64,000 nucleotides of DNA from Desulfocicer vacuolatum DSM 3385 (GTDB lineage: Bacteria; Desulfobacterota; Desulfobacteria; Desulfobacterales; Desulfobacteraceae): contig NZ_FWXY01000016.1 of NCBI RefSeq assembly GCF_900176365.1, forward strand, positions 1 to 64,000, read 5' to 3'. The position numbers and the translations under genes were made by a program. The notes under the pieces are model-generated. The model worked only from the letters and a program-made list of their open reading frames with translations. It made no database searches and had not been told where the DNA came from. Shown one piece after another: positions 17,366 through 27,229 of this stretch (within the stretch, counting starts at the first letter, position 1; every line of letters begins with the position of its first letter).

Positions 17366-18361
17366 ATGGAGACATTAAAGATATCCGAAGAAGACACAGC
17401 ACCGTCTCTTTCTGCATCCTTTTATAAACAGGAACTCAATGAACTGAAAATCGAAAAACTGGGAAATAGAATTACCATTATATCTTTTATCCTTCCCTGC
17501 CTCATTGGCGCCATTCTCGTATATGCTTACATGGATATCAACCACCGGGTGGTGGATGCCAAAGACTCCGGAAAAAGCGACATTGAACTGGTCAGCCAGG
17601 ACATGGAACTTAAAATAAACGCCATTAATGTTGAAATTGCCAAATTAAAATTTTCCCTGGATCAGCAACTTCCTGGCATCACTGCCCAGATTGAGGAGCT
17701 TTCCGCACTTAAGGCCAACCGGGAGGAAACCCTTGCCTCGTTGGAAGGTCTGAAAAAAGAGGTGGCAGTGAATAGAGATCAGTATCAGTCGGCCATCCAC
17801 ATCCTTGACCGAACCAGTAAAGAAAATCTGGCTATTATCAATAAAACAGGCGAAAGACTCAATAACAACGCCCAGGCCTTTGAAGAAAAGATATCCCGGC
17901 GCATGGAAAATCTTGAAACACAATCCAATGAAACATTTGCGACTTTTAAATCGTCTTTAAAAAAAGATATTACCCGCATGGAAAACCTGGATATGAATCT
18001 GGCCTCCTATGAAATGACCATGAAAACCCTTGGCGAAGATCTCAGCCAGACCAAAAAAGCATTCAAGGAGCAGTTGAAAAACATGGTGAGCCAAAAGGAA
18101 ATGGCAACCCTTAAAAACCAATTGAAACAAAAAATCAATCAAGACGCTTTGACCGGCGGACTTGCAAAACTAAACAAACGCATTGACACCCGTCTGAAAC
18201 AACTTGAAAAAAATATTAACAAAGCATTATCCAGTACCGGCAACCCTGCCAAAATCAAGAAGCGTGCAGCTAAACCCCCAAAAAAATCCCAGAAATCAGC
18301 CCCCCTGGTGATCTCTGTACCGGAGCCTGGAAAAATTTCAGAGACAGATCTCACCCAGTAA
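17366..18361 (+). CDS. Single-pass coiled-coil membrane protein, unknown function
   Basis: A 331-residue protein, family not recognised. An N-terminal cytoplasmic segment (~35 residues) is followed by one transmembrane helix (about 36-56, ITIISFILPCLIGAILVYAYM). A long region, roughly 70-290, is rich in K, E, L and Q with heptad-like spacing, predicting an extended coiled coil. The C-terminus is basic and Pro/Lys/Ala-rich (KKRAAKPPKKSQKSAP). The build suggests a structural or tethering protein. AAGGAG lies 11 bases before the ATG. Its stop is 7 bases from the convergent MltD-like gene. Confidence 0.8.
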   Translation: METLKISEEDTAPSLSASFYKQELNELKIEKLGNRITIISFILPCLIGAILVYAYMDINHRVVDAKDSGKSDIELVSQDMELKINAINVEIAKLKFSLDQQLPGITAQIEELSALKANREETLASLEGLKKEVAVNRDQYQSAIHILDRTSKENLAIINKTGERLNNNAQAFEEKISRRMENLETQSNETFATFKSSLKKDITRMENLDMNLASYEMTMKTLGEDLSQTKKAFKEQLKNMVSQKEMATLKNQLKQKINQDALTGGLAKLNKRIDTRLKQLEKNINKALSSTGNPAKIKKRAAKPPKKSQKSAPLVISVPEPGKISETDLTQ

Positions 18362-18368
18362 GAGCGTG

Positions 18369-19490
18369 TTATTTTTTCCTGCCCCCCACCACCAGTACAT
18401 CCCCTGGGTGTATGTAATTTTTAAATGTCAAGTTATTCCACTGGAGAAGGGTCAAAACGGAGATACCGTATTTCCGGGCAATCATGGTGAGATTTTCGCC
18501 CTTTTTAACCACATGAATTTTTCGATTATTTTTAACCATCCATTGGGCCACAAGGGGCTTGAATCGCTTATAAAACCCCTTGCCTTCTCCCCTGGGGATC
18601 ACAATATCATAGGTTCTTTTACAAAGGAAATTGCCCCTGAGTTCGGGGTTCAGATCTTTAATCTCTTTAAAAACAGTGTGGGCGGCCCTGGCCACCAGAT
18701 TTAAATTCAACCTGCCCGGCGAGGCAAACTGCACACGGTCATGGAATTCCGGGGGGTAGTAATCATTTTTTGTAAGGATAAATCCATATTTTTCAGGCGC
18801 TTGCATAATCATCTTCACGGCAGCTATTTTCAACAGATAGCGCCGGGTCTCCAAAGAGAGGTAAAGGAAATAATAATCATTGACCTCCTGTACTTCAATG
18901 GCGGCGGCAAGGCCGTTTTCCCCCATGTTATAAGCAGCCAGGGCCAGGGCCCAGCTTCCAAACTGTCCATGGAGTTTCTTTAAATATGCACAGGCGGCCC
19001 TGGTGGATCTCAAAAGATTTCGCCGATCATCCACACAACCATTCACCTCCAGCCCATATTTCAGGGCCGTTGATTTTATAAACTGCCAGTACCCGACGGC
19101 CCCTTTGCTGGAGCCGGCATGGGGCCTTAATGCACTTTCCACAACTGCCACATATTTTAAGTCATCGGGCAACCCCTGTTTTTTCAGTATGGCTTCAATG
19201 GGGGGGAAAATTCGAGAAGAACGTTTCATCCATAACAATACCTGGGAACGATTCCACAGGGTCAATAAAATTTCTTTTTCAAGGCCTTCCCTGATCCTGG
19301 GAATATCCGTGGGAACCGGCTCGCCAGCCACCAGGATGGGCCCGGTGAACCGGGTGGCCCCAACAAGGTCCGGCAATTCTGATTGGATTAAAACCGAGGT
19401 GTCTGATGCATTGGCGGGACAAAAGGCAGCGGCCCCAAAAAAGATGAACAGCATACCAATCGATTTGATGAATCGTCCCATGAATTTCAT
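18369..19490 (-). CDS. mltD: Lytic murein transglycosylase with LysM domain (MltD-like)
   Basis: A 373-residue secreted enzyme cleaving peptidoglycan glycan strands. A signal peptide (GMLFIFFGAAAFCPANA) precedes an SLT domain with VVESALRPHAGSSKGAVGYWQF in two pieces: the catalytic glutamate in VESAL and the G-A-V-G-Y-W-Q-F signature. AAYNMGENG completes the fold. A single LysM (VVKKGENLTMIARKYGIS) near the C-terminus should bind peptidoglycan. E. coli MltD has two LysM and a lipobox, neither of which is seen here. The ATG at 19490 after CAGGAG is chosen over the TTG at 19535, which lies in repeat sequence. Confidence 0.92.
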   Translation of the reverse strand: MKFMGRFIKSIGMLFIFFGAAAFCPANASDTSVLIQSELPDLVGATRFTGPILVAGEPVPTDIPRIREGLEKEILLTLWNRSQVLLWMKRSSRIFPPIEAILKKQGLPDDLKYVAVVESALRPHAGSSKGAVGYWQFIKSTALKYGLEVNGCVDDRRNLLRSTRAACAYLKKLHGQFGSWALALAAYNMGENGLAAAIEVQEVNDYYFLYLSLETRRYLLKIAAVKMIMQAPEKYGFILTKNDYYPPEFHDRVQFASPGRLNLNLVARAAHTVFKEIKDLNPELRGNFLCKRTYDIVIPRGEGKGFYKRFKPLVAQWMVKNNRKIHVVKKGENLTMIARKYGISVLTLLQWNNLTFKNYIHPGDVLVVGGRKK

Positions 19491-19513
19491 GAACAGCGGT
19501 CTCCTGTTTTTTT

Positions 19514-19685
19514 CATATGAAAAGGCAGCCTCCAAGGCAACCTAAGGCAGAGCCGCCCCTCCCATGGGTAATAGGAACCGGATAATTGAGCTGTCTACAG
19601 TTCCGGTCCGGGCCGGGGCGGCGGTATGATACCATTTGGCTCCGCGTCTACGACCCTATATTTGTTGTGTCCGCCGGGAAATGTT
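19514..19685 (+). repeat. Second repeat family, copy at 19.6 kb
   Basis: About 170 bases matching 36186-36342: shared blocks include ACCTAAGG, ATTGAGCTGTCTACAG, GGTATGATACCATTT and TGTGTCCGCCGGGAAATGT. It is internally semi-palindromic (G/C-rich arms around the ATTGAGCTGTCTACAG core). It lies directly before a copy of the first repeat family and reaches to within 24 bases of the mltD start. Confidence 0.8.
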
Positions 19686-19689
19686 GGTT

Positions 19690-19782
19690 TATATGAAAGA
19701 CTCAGCAAATCAAAGGGGTATTTCAAGCTTTGTTGTGGGCAGAGCGAGATCAGTACAAGGTCTGCCCGTGGCAGTTTATATG
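19690..19782 (-). repeat. Dispersed palindromic repeat, copy 7
   Basis: Complete copy on the minus strand, bounded by TATATGA at both ends, with AAGCTTTGTTGTGGGCAGA and GGTCTGCCCGTGGCAG. It separates mltD from the small membrane protein gene. Confidence 0.92.
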
Positions 19783-19865
19783 AAAATGATGTATCCAAAC
19801 AGCTAAAATAAGAATTACCGGTTTTTTTATTTATTGCTATCCTTTTATATGATAGATTGCCCCTT

Positions 19866-20276
19866 ATGTACACCTTACCCGTTATATTATTTTGTACCGG
19901 CATTTTGTCAGGCGGCATCCATGCTTACTTTTGGGGTCAATCTTTTTTTGACTGGCTTTTTGCCATTGCTGTGGGGGGATTTCTTGGCAGCGCCCTGGGA
20001 GCAGCGGCATTCATATATAAGTATGCGGCCCGGGAAAAAGCCCACAAACGAGAAAAACACAATGGACTGAATACCTTGGCAGGGGCACCCGGCCCTGCCC
20101 CCAAAGCCCTGACTGACCGGTCCCGGTCAAAAAAATTATCCCCCCTTCCCGGGGAAACATCTCCACTTGAAACATTCCTTGAAAAAAATTCCGGCAACCC
20201 AACCAGGGCCGAAAAGATTCAACAACTGGAAAAAGAACTCAACGCATTGAAACAAAAGAGAGAAAAAGGCAATTAA
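19866..20276 (+). CDS. Small membrane protein, unknown function
   Basis: 136 residues with two hydrophobic segments at the N-terminus (LPVILFCTGILSGG and WLFAIAVGGFLGSALGAAAF), followed by a charged tail ending in a short predicted coiled coil (KIQQLEKELNALKQKREK). No family is recognised. The ATG at 19866 is taken; a TTG at 19857 is also possible, and neither has a strong ribosome binding site. The stop is 2 bases from rbgA, so the two are probably co-transcribed. Confidence 0.65.
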   Translation: MYTLPVILFCTGILSGGIHAYFWGQSFFDWLFAIAVGGFLGSALGAAAFIYKYAAREKAHKREKHNGLNTLAGAPGPAPKALTDRSRSKKLSPLPGETSPLETFLEKNSGNPTRAEKIQQLEKELNALKQKREKGN

Positions 20277-20278
20277 CC

Positions 20279-21127
20279 ATGGCAATACAATGGTTCCCCG
20301 GCCACATGCTGGAGACAAAAGAATTTCTTAGACAAATGATTCCAAGCGTGGATGTAGTTCTGGAGGTGCTGGACGCCAGATTACCCATATCCAGTGCCAA
20401 TCCCCTGCTGGATAAAATATGCAAAAGCGTTCCCCGGGTAAAGGTTTTAAACAAAAAAGACCTGGCAGATCCCAATGCCACGACCCAGTGGCTGACATAT
20501 TTCAATGAAAAGTTTCATGGGCAATGCGTTGCCATTAACGGTACAAACAAAACAGAAACCTGGAAAACTGTGGATGATGCCGTGAAAACCATCAACCGGA
20601 ACAAGGCCCGCAAAGCAAGGGTTATGGTGGCGGGCATCCCCAATACAGGCAAATCCACCATCATGAACTCCCTGGCCGGTAAAAAAATAGCTAAAACCGG
20701 AAATACCCCGGCCATCACCCGACATCAGCAACGGGCCGGTCTGAAGAATAAAATCGATGTTTATGACACCCCGGGTATCCTGTGGCCCATCCTGGAAAAT
20801 CAGTCCGGGGCCTGTCGACTGGCTGCCAGCGGTGCCATATCTGACACGGCCATGGATTATGCTGAAGTGGCCCATTTCACGGCAGACTATCTGCTGGAAC
20901 GTTATGAAGCCCAGCTCCGGGAGCGATACCGACTGAAAGATCCTTTTCCCTCAACGGCCAATGAGCTCATTGAAGCCATTGGCACCCGTCGGGGCTGTTT
21001 AAAAAAGGGGGGCATCCTGAACTGGCAAAAGGCCTCCGAAGTGCTCATCCGGGAATTAAGGAGTGGAAAAATCGGCAGAATCAGCCTTGAATTTCCAAGG
21101 GACCACCTTACCCCTTCCCCGGAGTAG
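20279..21127 (+). CDS. rbgA: Ribosome biogenesis GTPase RbgA/YlqF
   Basis: A 282-residue circularly permuted GTPase: the G4 motif LNKKD (residues ~58-62) comes before the G1 P-loop GIPNTGKST and the G3 motif DTPGI, the diagnostic order of the YlqF/YawG family. The opening IQWFPGHM is also diagnostic. It acts in late assembly of the 50S subunit. A C-terminal helical domain follows, with GTRRGCLKKGG. Start ATG 20279, 2 bases after the small membrane-protein gene. Confidence 0.95.
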   Translation: MAIQWFPGHMLETKEFLRQMIPSVDVVLEVLDARLPISSANPLLDKICKSVPRVKVLNKKDLADPNATTQWLTYFNEKFHGQCVAINGTNKTETWKTVDDAVKTINRNKARKARVMVAGIPNTGKSTIMNSLAGKKIAKTGNTPAITRHQQRAGLKNKIDVYDTPGILWPILENQSGACRLAASGAISDTAMDYAEVAHFTADYLLERYEAQLRERYRLKDPFPSTANELIEAIGTRRGCLKKGGILNWQKASEVLIRELRSGKIGRISLEFPRDHLTPSPE

Positions 21128-21222
21128 CCCCCGGACTCCTTAAAAGAGCTTTCATAATGCGCCCTTAATGGACACCACATCACCCACTGTCTCAAAATCT
21201 AATATCACAAAAAGAGTACCCC

Positions 21223-23376
21223 ATGATAGCTTGTTATGATTATGTAAAATCCCACATTGTCCAGGTGATCACCCTGGCCCTTTTCATCTTGCTTCCGGTG
21301 TCCTTTACCCATGCGACCCTTCAGGGAAGTCCCACCCCGGATCAATCCGGTAAAAATATACAGCCAGCTCCCCTTCCCCAGTTAAATTACAGTCGGGATG
21401 ACGCCTACACCGGCATGACCATTGTCAGATCCCTTGAAAGATACCACTATTCCAGAAAAAAACTGGATGATGTACTATCGGCAAAAATACTGGATAAATA
21501 CCTGTCCACCATTGATCCTGCTAAAAACCTCTTTACCCAGAAGGATATCAAAGAATTTGAGCAGGTGAAATACTGGCTGGACAACTCCCTGGAGCGGGGG
21601 AATCTCAATCCGGGCTACGTAATTTTTAATATCTATTTACAGCGCTCCATGCAGCGCCTCCAGTACATTAAAAACCTTATTCCGGGGTGGAAAAAACGCT
21701 TTAATTTCACCCAGACAGATTTTATCTCCCTGGACCGGGACAACGACCCCTGGCCGGAAACCATGGCAGATCTTAAAACCCTCTGGTACCGGGAACTGAA
21801 AAATGACATCCTCACCCGGAAACTTGACGGTGTGGCCCCAGATGAAATCACCACACTTCTTGAAAAAAGATATCACAACAGGCAAACCCGACTGGTACAG
21901 ATTGACGAAAAGGATGTTTTTTCCAGTTATATGAATGCCGTGACCATGAGTTTTGATCCCCACACCCAGTATTTCCCCCCCCGGGCCTCCGAAGACTTTG
22001 ATATTCAAATGAGCCTCTCCCTGGAGGGTATTGGTGCCGTGCTCCAAACCGAGGACGAATATACCAAGGTGGTGAGACTCATCACGGCAGGCCCTGCAGA
22101 CAAATCCGGCAGACTCAAACCCGGGGATAAAATCATGGGGGTGGGACAGGGACTTAAAGGAGAAATCCAGGACACCGTGGGATGGCGCATTGATGAAGTG
22201 GTGAAACTCATCCGGGGCCCCAGAAACACCATTGTCCGGCTGGAAATCATTCCTGCGGATAAAAAAGGCGCCCAGCACGCACAAATCATTGTTATCAAAC
22301 GCGATGAGGTAAAGCTGGAGGAACAGGCGGCCCGGAAAAGACTCAAAACCATCATCCAGGGCAATACCCCTTACAAAATAGGCATCATTGAACTGCCCAC
22401 CTTTTACCTTGACTTCAAGTCCTACCAGGAAGGTAAAAAAGACTATCGAAGCACCACCCGTGATGTCCTTAAGTTAATTAAAGAACTGAAAAAAGAAAAC
22501 ATTGACGGCCTGGTCATGGATTTAAGGGACAATGGGGGGGGATCACTTCAGGAGGTCAATGATCTCACCGGCTTGTTCATCAAAGAAGGTCCCACCGTAC
22601 AGATCAGATCCCGTAACGGAGACATGTCCCAGATGGATGATCCCGATCCGGCCATTCAATACCGGGGGCCGCTGATGGTGATGATCAACCGCATGAGTGC
22701 ATCGGCATCGGAAATATTTGCCGGGGCCATTAAAGATTATCACCGGGGAGTCATTGTGGGCACCCAGACCTTTGGAAAGGGCACGGTCCAGGCCATGCAG
22801 TCCCTGGGGTCGGGTCAGCTTAAATTAACCAGTGCAAAATTTTACCGGATATCCGGAAAAAGCACCCAGAACCACGGAGTTCTTCCAGACATAGAATTCC
22901 CCCCCCTTTACAACAGCAATGAAATCGGAGAAAGCGCCCTGGACAATGCCCTTCCCTGGGACCGCTCCCCCCATGCAGAGTACCGGGCCTTCCGGGATAT
23001 GGCCCCCATTTTGCCTCTGTTGCAAAAAAAACATCATCAGCGCATTGCCCATAATCCTGATTTTAAATACCTCAATGAAAAATTCCAAAGAAACACGGAA
23101 ATGTTCAAGATTAAAGCGCTCTCCTTAAATGAAGCAGAAAGAAAAAATCAAACAGCGCAGCTGGATAAAGAAGAGTTGGACATGGAAAACCGTTACCGCA
23201 CGGCAAAGGGACTTGCCCCCATTGAATCTGTGGCTGCATTGAAAGAACAATGGGACGCAGAAGAAAAAAATAACGATGACAATGATTGGGAAAAAAAGGA
23301 CCTGCTTTTGGTGGAAACCACCCACCTGATGGCTGATTTCATAGCGATTTCACGTGCCAGGGGATATAAGTGGTAA
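21223..23376 (+). CDS. ctpA: Carboxy-terminal (tail-specific) protease, S41A
   Basis: A 717-residue periplasmic protease. A signal peptide (VITLALFILLPVSFTHA) is followed by a long N-terminal domain (DKYLSTIDPAKNLFTQKD), a PDZ domain (~residues 265-355, SLEGIGAVLQ to RLEIIP) and the S41 core. SASASEIFAGAI supplies the nucleophile serine and TFGKGTVQ the general-base lysine, the Ser-Lys dyad of E. coli Prc/Tsp. The length and the C-terminal extension also fit Prc rather than the shorter CtpA of Gram-positives. It degrades proteins by their C-termini and often trims peptidoglycan hydrolases. Only mltD is such a neighbour here. Confidence 0.95.
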   Translation: MIACYDYVKSHIVQVITLALFILLPVSFTHATLQGSPTPDQSGKNIQPAPLPQLNYSRDDAYTGMTIVRSLERYHYSRKKLDDVLSAKILDKYLSTIDPAKNLFTQKDIKEFEQVKYWLDNSLERGNLNPGYVIFNIYLQRSMQRLQYIKNLIPGWKKRFNFTQTDFISLDRDNDPWPETMADLKTLWYRELKNDILTRKLDGVAPDEITTLLEKRYHNRQTRLVQIDEKDVFSSYMNAVTMSFDPHTQYFPPRASEDFDIQMSLSLEGIGAVLQTEDEYTKVVRLITAGPADKSGRLKPGDKIMGVGQGLKGEIQDTVGWRIDEVVKLIRGPRNTIVRLEIIPADKKGAQHAQIIVIKRDEVKLEEQAARKRLKTIIQGNTPYKIGIIELPTFYLDFKSYQEGKKDYRSTTRDVLKLIKELKKENIDGLVMDLRDNGGGSLQEVNDLTGLFIKEGPTVQIRSRNGDMSQMDDPDPAIQYRGPLMVMINRMSASASEIFAGAIKDYHRGVIVGTQTFGKGTVQAMQSLGSGQLKLTSAKFYRISGKSTQNHGVLPDIEFPPLYNSNEIGESALDNALPWDRSPHAEYRAFRDMAPILPLLQKKHHQRIAHNPDFKYLNEKFQRNTEMFKIKALSLNEAERKNQTAQLDKEELDMENRYRTAKGLAPIESVAALKEQWDAEEKNNDDNDWEKKDLLLVETTHLMADFIAISRARGYKW

Positions 23377-23424
23377 TTTATACCCTGTTATGTTATTTAA
23401 ATGCTGATTGTTTTTGAATTAAAA

Positions 23425-23496
23425 ATAACTGCCGTGGGCAAACCCGTTCTGATCCGGCCCTGTCCACAACAAACAACAATAAAAGGAGTATTTCAT
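23425..23496 (+). repeat. Dispersed palindromic repeat, copy 8, running into ppiC start
   Basis: ATAACTGCCGTGGGCAAAC, then CCTGTCCACAACAAACAAC, then GGAGTATTTCAT. The terminal GGAGTATTTCAT of the repeat family here is the Shine-Dalgarno and the first two bases of the ATG of the parvulin gene. Confidence 0.8.
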
Positions 23497-23773
23497 GGCA
23501 AAAGCCAGTGCCCGCCATATCCTGGTGGAAACAAAAGAAGCGTGTCAAAACCTCATTGATGAAATAAACAATGGTGCCGATTTTGCTGAACTTGCCAGAC
23601 AGCATTCAAAATGCCCCTCCGGAAACAGGGGAGGAGAATTGGGTGAGTTTGGTCCAGGCCAGATGGTACCGGAATTTGACCGGGTGGTATTTAATGAAGA
23701 GGTGGGGAAACCCCACGGCCCGGTAAAAACCGATTTTGGATACCACATTGTAGAAATTACAAGCCGTACTTAG
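23495..23773 (+). CDS. ppiC: Small parvulin-type peptidyl-prolyl isomerase
   Basis: A 92-residue stand-alone parvulin with no signal peptide, hence cytoplasmic. The fold is recognisable throughout: ARHILVET opening, FAELARQHSKCPSGNRGGELGEFG, GQMVPEFDRVVF and the ending TDFGYHIVEIT. Length and sequence match E. coli PpiC (93 residues). It catalyses cis-trans isomerisation of peptidyl-prolyl bonds. The start is fixed by GGAG seven bases upstream, which belongs to the end of a dispersed repeat. It lies 118 bases after the tail-specific protease gene. Confidence 0.94.
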   Translation: MAKASARHILVETKEACQNLIDEINNGADFAELARQHSKCPSGNRGGELGEFGPGQMVPEFDRVVFNEEVGKPHGPVKTDFGYHIVEITSRT

Positions 23774-23936
23774 TAAAGCATTTCACCTTTTTAATGCCCC
23801 AATGATCAATTCTGTATATTTATTCTCCGGAAAAACAGGGTCGTGCATTCGGTATCAAACATACAGACCAAAGCTGTCATCATTTTGATATCTCAAAGAT
23901 AATGCACATGGCCCGGTTCACGCCATTTCCGGACAG

Positions 23937-26900
23937 ATGCCAATGAAAAAAATTGATCAATTGATCATTGGGTTGCAGGGTAACGCGTCCATGGGCACAT
24001 CTGATTCACATCCGTCTGCACAAACCGTTGCAACGTCACTGCGCCCGGGACGAACCATACTAACCATTTTTCTTTGCCTTATCATTTTTCTGTGCAGCCT
24101 TCCCTTTTTGCTTCCCAAACTGATCAACAATGATTATATCAAAGCCAAAGCCTTTTCCCTCATGGGACAATCATTGTCAGAAAATATCCATGTGGATCAC
24201 ATTGCCATGGTCTTTTTTCCCCGGCCCGGTTTCAGACTTGACGGGATTAATCTTTATCACAAAAAATCCCTTGGTATTGGCATTAAAACTGCTTTTTTAT
24301 TCCCTGACATCGGTACGCTTTTTTCCAGGAATCCCATGCCCCTCACCGGTGAGATTCTCCTGGAACAGACCACCCTGGTATCCTCGGAATACAATAGAAG
24401 TCCTCTTCCCCGCCCGGCAATTATTAAAAACAGCAGCATCAAACGCCTTGCCATACACTTTTCCTATACTTCTTTGGAACAATTTTCCTTTAATTTCAAG
24501 GGATCGCATCTTAAAATCCCGGCAAGCGCCCACCCGAAACACCCCATTTATGCCCGTTCCCTGGAAGGTGAAGCAAAAATAACCCCACACATATTATCCC
24601 TGGTCCTTGGGCCCGCTGAATTTAACAATCCTGCCATGAACCTGGAAATACGTTTTCTCCGGGACAATGTGGCACACACCTCACAGCTGAGCTTTACCGG
24701 TGAACATGTCCATATTCCCCCTTTGCGGGCCATGTCATCCATTTTTTTAAAAAAAAGCGCCATTGCCACCACTTTGTTCAACATTGTAAGGGGGGGAACC
24801 GTTCCACAAGTCAATGTTACTTTTAACAACAAAAATGATCAATTCCTGTTTGACCCCAAGAAAATGCGCATTGATGCCAGGCTCAAGGGAGGCACCATTG
24901 CCATCCCTTCCACCCAACTCATTGCAACGGATGTCATGGCAACGGTACAGGTGAAAAACGGAATGTTATTGCCGGAAATTTCCCAGGGAACAGTGGAAGA
25001 GGCCCGGCTGAACCGGGGTTCCCTACAGGTGGACCTGTTGAATAAAAAACATCCATTCCAGGGGAAGTTTTCCCTTAAAGCCGATCTTGCAAAATTGCCC
25101 GGAGTATTGAAATCCCTGTTGCCGGGTACCCGTCTTTCCCGGGAACTTGAACTCACCGAAAACATCGCCGGAAAAGCAACCGGCACCCTGGAACTTACCC
25201 GGACCGATGAACACCTCAATGTGGCTGTCCATTGTAAAAATATTGATGTGACCGGAACCTACCAGCGTTTTCCCGGCAACAGCTTTCACCTCCGGGCAGA
25301 TACGTTTTCCTTTCAAAAAGAGAAAATAACCATAAAAGGTATTGAGGGCACCATGGGCCCCTGGCAAATTTCCCATGTTTCAGGGGAGATATCCCCCAGA
25401 TCCCCCCACCTTTTTCACATCGCCTCGGCCCGGGGTGTCTTTCCCACACAGGAGACACTTGCCTGGTTAACGCAATTCCATGCCATGCCTTCCCCGGTGA
25501 TACCATTTTCATCCCTGCAGGGAACCCTTACCCTGGACCAAGTGGACCTGAAAGGGATCATGTTTTCCCCGGCCCATTGGACATATGCAATAAAAGGTGG
25601 CCTTAACCGGGGCTCACTTTATGACACCCCGGAAAAAAAAGGCATCTCAGACATATCCTTCTCCTTTGACCTTTCCCCCCAAGGATTCTCACTGAAAAAC
25701 ATCACCGGCACCCTCCATGACACAGCATGGGTGATGAAAAACAGCCCCCAAAACCAATTGTCCGTATCCCTGGCACAATTAATCCAGGATATACACCCCC
25801 CCATAACCTTCACCCGCACAACCCTGGAAAAAAACCGTCAAGCCGTCTCATTTCAAGGTCAGGCCCACCTTCCCGGAGAAATTTCCATGGCAATGACAGG
25901 GAAAGTCAGCAATAAAAACATCATCCTGGAAGAATTGGAAATAAAAGATCCAAACCTTTCCAGGGCCACGGTGTCTTATTCCCCCGGAAGTCCACTGACA
26001 TTTAAGGGGAGATTAAACATAAAAACCCTGAAACATGTTTTTAAAAAAAACAGCGACACCGCAGCTGTATTAACCATCCCGGGAATCAAGGGAGACTGTG
26101 TCCTTGCCGCCAACCCCCAAGCGGGGGTCACCCTGTCCATGGACCGGCTGGAGTTGGATACCCTCTGGGCTGTTACAGCACCCCAAAACACAAAAACGGT
26201 TACCGTCAACAAGACTGGACAAATGAACACCAAAGGGAACAATAATGCACTAATTGACCATATGAAAATGATCCCCCGACCCATGCTTGTCAATGTGGGC
26301 ACCCTTGCGTGGAACCGTTTCCTTATTTCACCGCTTTTATTGGAAATTTTCCCCCGACCCACGGGTACGGATGTGGCTATCCAGGCATCAAAGTGGTGTG
26401 GCCTGCCCATCACAGGGAAGATACAAAAAAAGGCAAATACGATTAACTTGACTCTGGAGTCAAATGCCCGGAACCTGGATTTTGCCACCATCTTTGGGTG
26501 TCTCATGGAAAAGGGCACCCCCATTCAAGGCAGCTACAATTTAAAAACAAAACTGTTTGCCATGTCCCGGGAGAACGTCCCCCCGGGCCCCGGTTTTATT
26601 TCTGGGTTCCAGGGTCCCTTTGAACTTTATGCACACAATGGCAGAATTTTTCAAATGACCTTTTTATCCAGAATAGTATCCCTCATAAATGTTTCAACGC
26701 TTTTAAAAGCAAAACTGCCAGACCTCTCCCAGCAGGGATTTGCCTATGACACCATGATTTTTAAAGGAAAAGTCAAAGAGAGTCGAATTTTCATCAAAAA
26801 AGGCGTCATCAACGGTGTGGACATGACATTGCTCATCACAGGATGGATTGATCCGCTGAAAAAAACCATGGATCTTCTCTGTTTTGTCTCCCCCCTGAAG

Positions 26901-27104
26901 TCCGTTGACACCCTTATCCAGAAACTGCCCATCATCAACACCATGTTCCAGGGGGATCTCATCTCCATTCCCATCACTGCAAAGGGCAGCATTCATGATC
27001 CTGATGTCATTGCCCTTTCCCCGGTGGAAGTGACAAAGGGCATTTTCAATACCCTGAAAGACATCCTCACCACCCCCCTGACCCTGATGAAAGAACTTCC
27101 TTGA
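23937..27104 (+). CDS. AsmA/YhdP-like membrane-anchored protein
   Basis: A 1055-residue protein with an N-terminal membrane helix (TILTIFLCLIIFLCSLPFLL, about 41-60) and a very long beta-rich body. The last ~200 residues (from FQGPFELYAHNGRIF to ITAKGSIHDPDV) match the AsmA-like C-terminal region found in YhdP, TamB and AsmA relatives. Such proteins form periplasmic bridges moving phospholipid to the outer membrane. Assignment to a particular subgroup is inference. The ATG at 23937 is used; ATG at 23943 is equivalent. It stands alone between ppiC and the NIF3-like gene. Confidence 0.85.
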   Translation: MPMKKIDQLIIGLQGNASMGTSDSHPSAQTVATSLRPGRTILTIFLCLIIFLCSLPFLLPKLINNDYIKAKAFSLMGQSLSENIHVDHIAMVFFPRPGFRLDGINLYHKKSLGIGIKTAFLFPDIGTLFSRNPMPLTGEILLEQTTLVSSEYNRSPLPRPAIIKNSSIKRLAIHFSYTSLEQFSFNFKGSHLKIPASAHPKHPIYARSLEGEAKITPHILSLVLGPAEFNNPAMNLEIRFLRDNVAHTSQLSFTGEHVHIPPLRAMSSIFLKKSAIATTLFNIVRGGTVPQVNVTFNNKNDQFLFDPKKMRIDARLKGGTIAIPSTQLIATDVMATVQVKNGMLLPEISQGTVEEARLNRGSLQVDLLNKKHPFQGKFSLKADLAKLPGVLKSLLPGTRLSRELELTENIAGKATGTLELTRTDEHLNVAVHCKNIDVTGTYQRFPGNSFHLRADTFSFQKEKITIKGIEGTMGPWQISHVSGEISPRSPHLFHIASARGVFPTQETLAWLTQFHAMPSPVIPFSSLQGTLTLDQVDLKGIMFSPAHWTYAIKGGLNRGSLYDTPEKKGISDISFSFDLSPQGFSLKNITGTLHDTAWVMKNSPQNQLSVSLAQLIQDIHPPITFTRTTLEKNRQAVSFQGQAHLPGEISMAMTGKVSNKNIILEELEIKDPNLSRATVSYSPGSPLTFKGRLNIKTLKHVFKKNSDTAAVLTIPGIKGDCVLAANPQAGVTLSMDRLELDTLWAVTAPQNTKTVTVNKTGQMNTKGNNNALIDHMKMIPRPMLVNVGTLAWNRFLISPLLLEIFPRPTGTDVAIQASKWCGLPITGKIQKKANTINLTLESNARNLDFATIFGCLMEKGTPIQGSYNLKTKLFAMSRENVPPGPGFISGFQGPFELYAHNGRIFQMTFLSRIVSLINVSTLLKAKLPDLSQQGFAYDTMIFKGKVKESRIFIKKGVINGVDMTLLITGWIDPLKKTMDLLCFVSPLKSVDTLIQKLPIINTMFQGDLISIPITAKGSIHDPDVIALSPVEVTKGIFNTLKDILTTPLTLMKELP

Positions 27105-27229
27105 AAATTTAAACAGAGTGTCATAAAAAAAATAGATTCATCCAGTTATCCATCCATGATGTGACAGGCAGCGGGCCTGGCCCGCACCCACAAATTCATG
27201 GCAGAAAGCAAGGCCAAAAAGGAAAAAAC

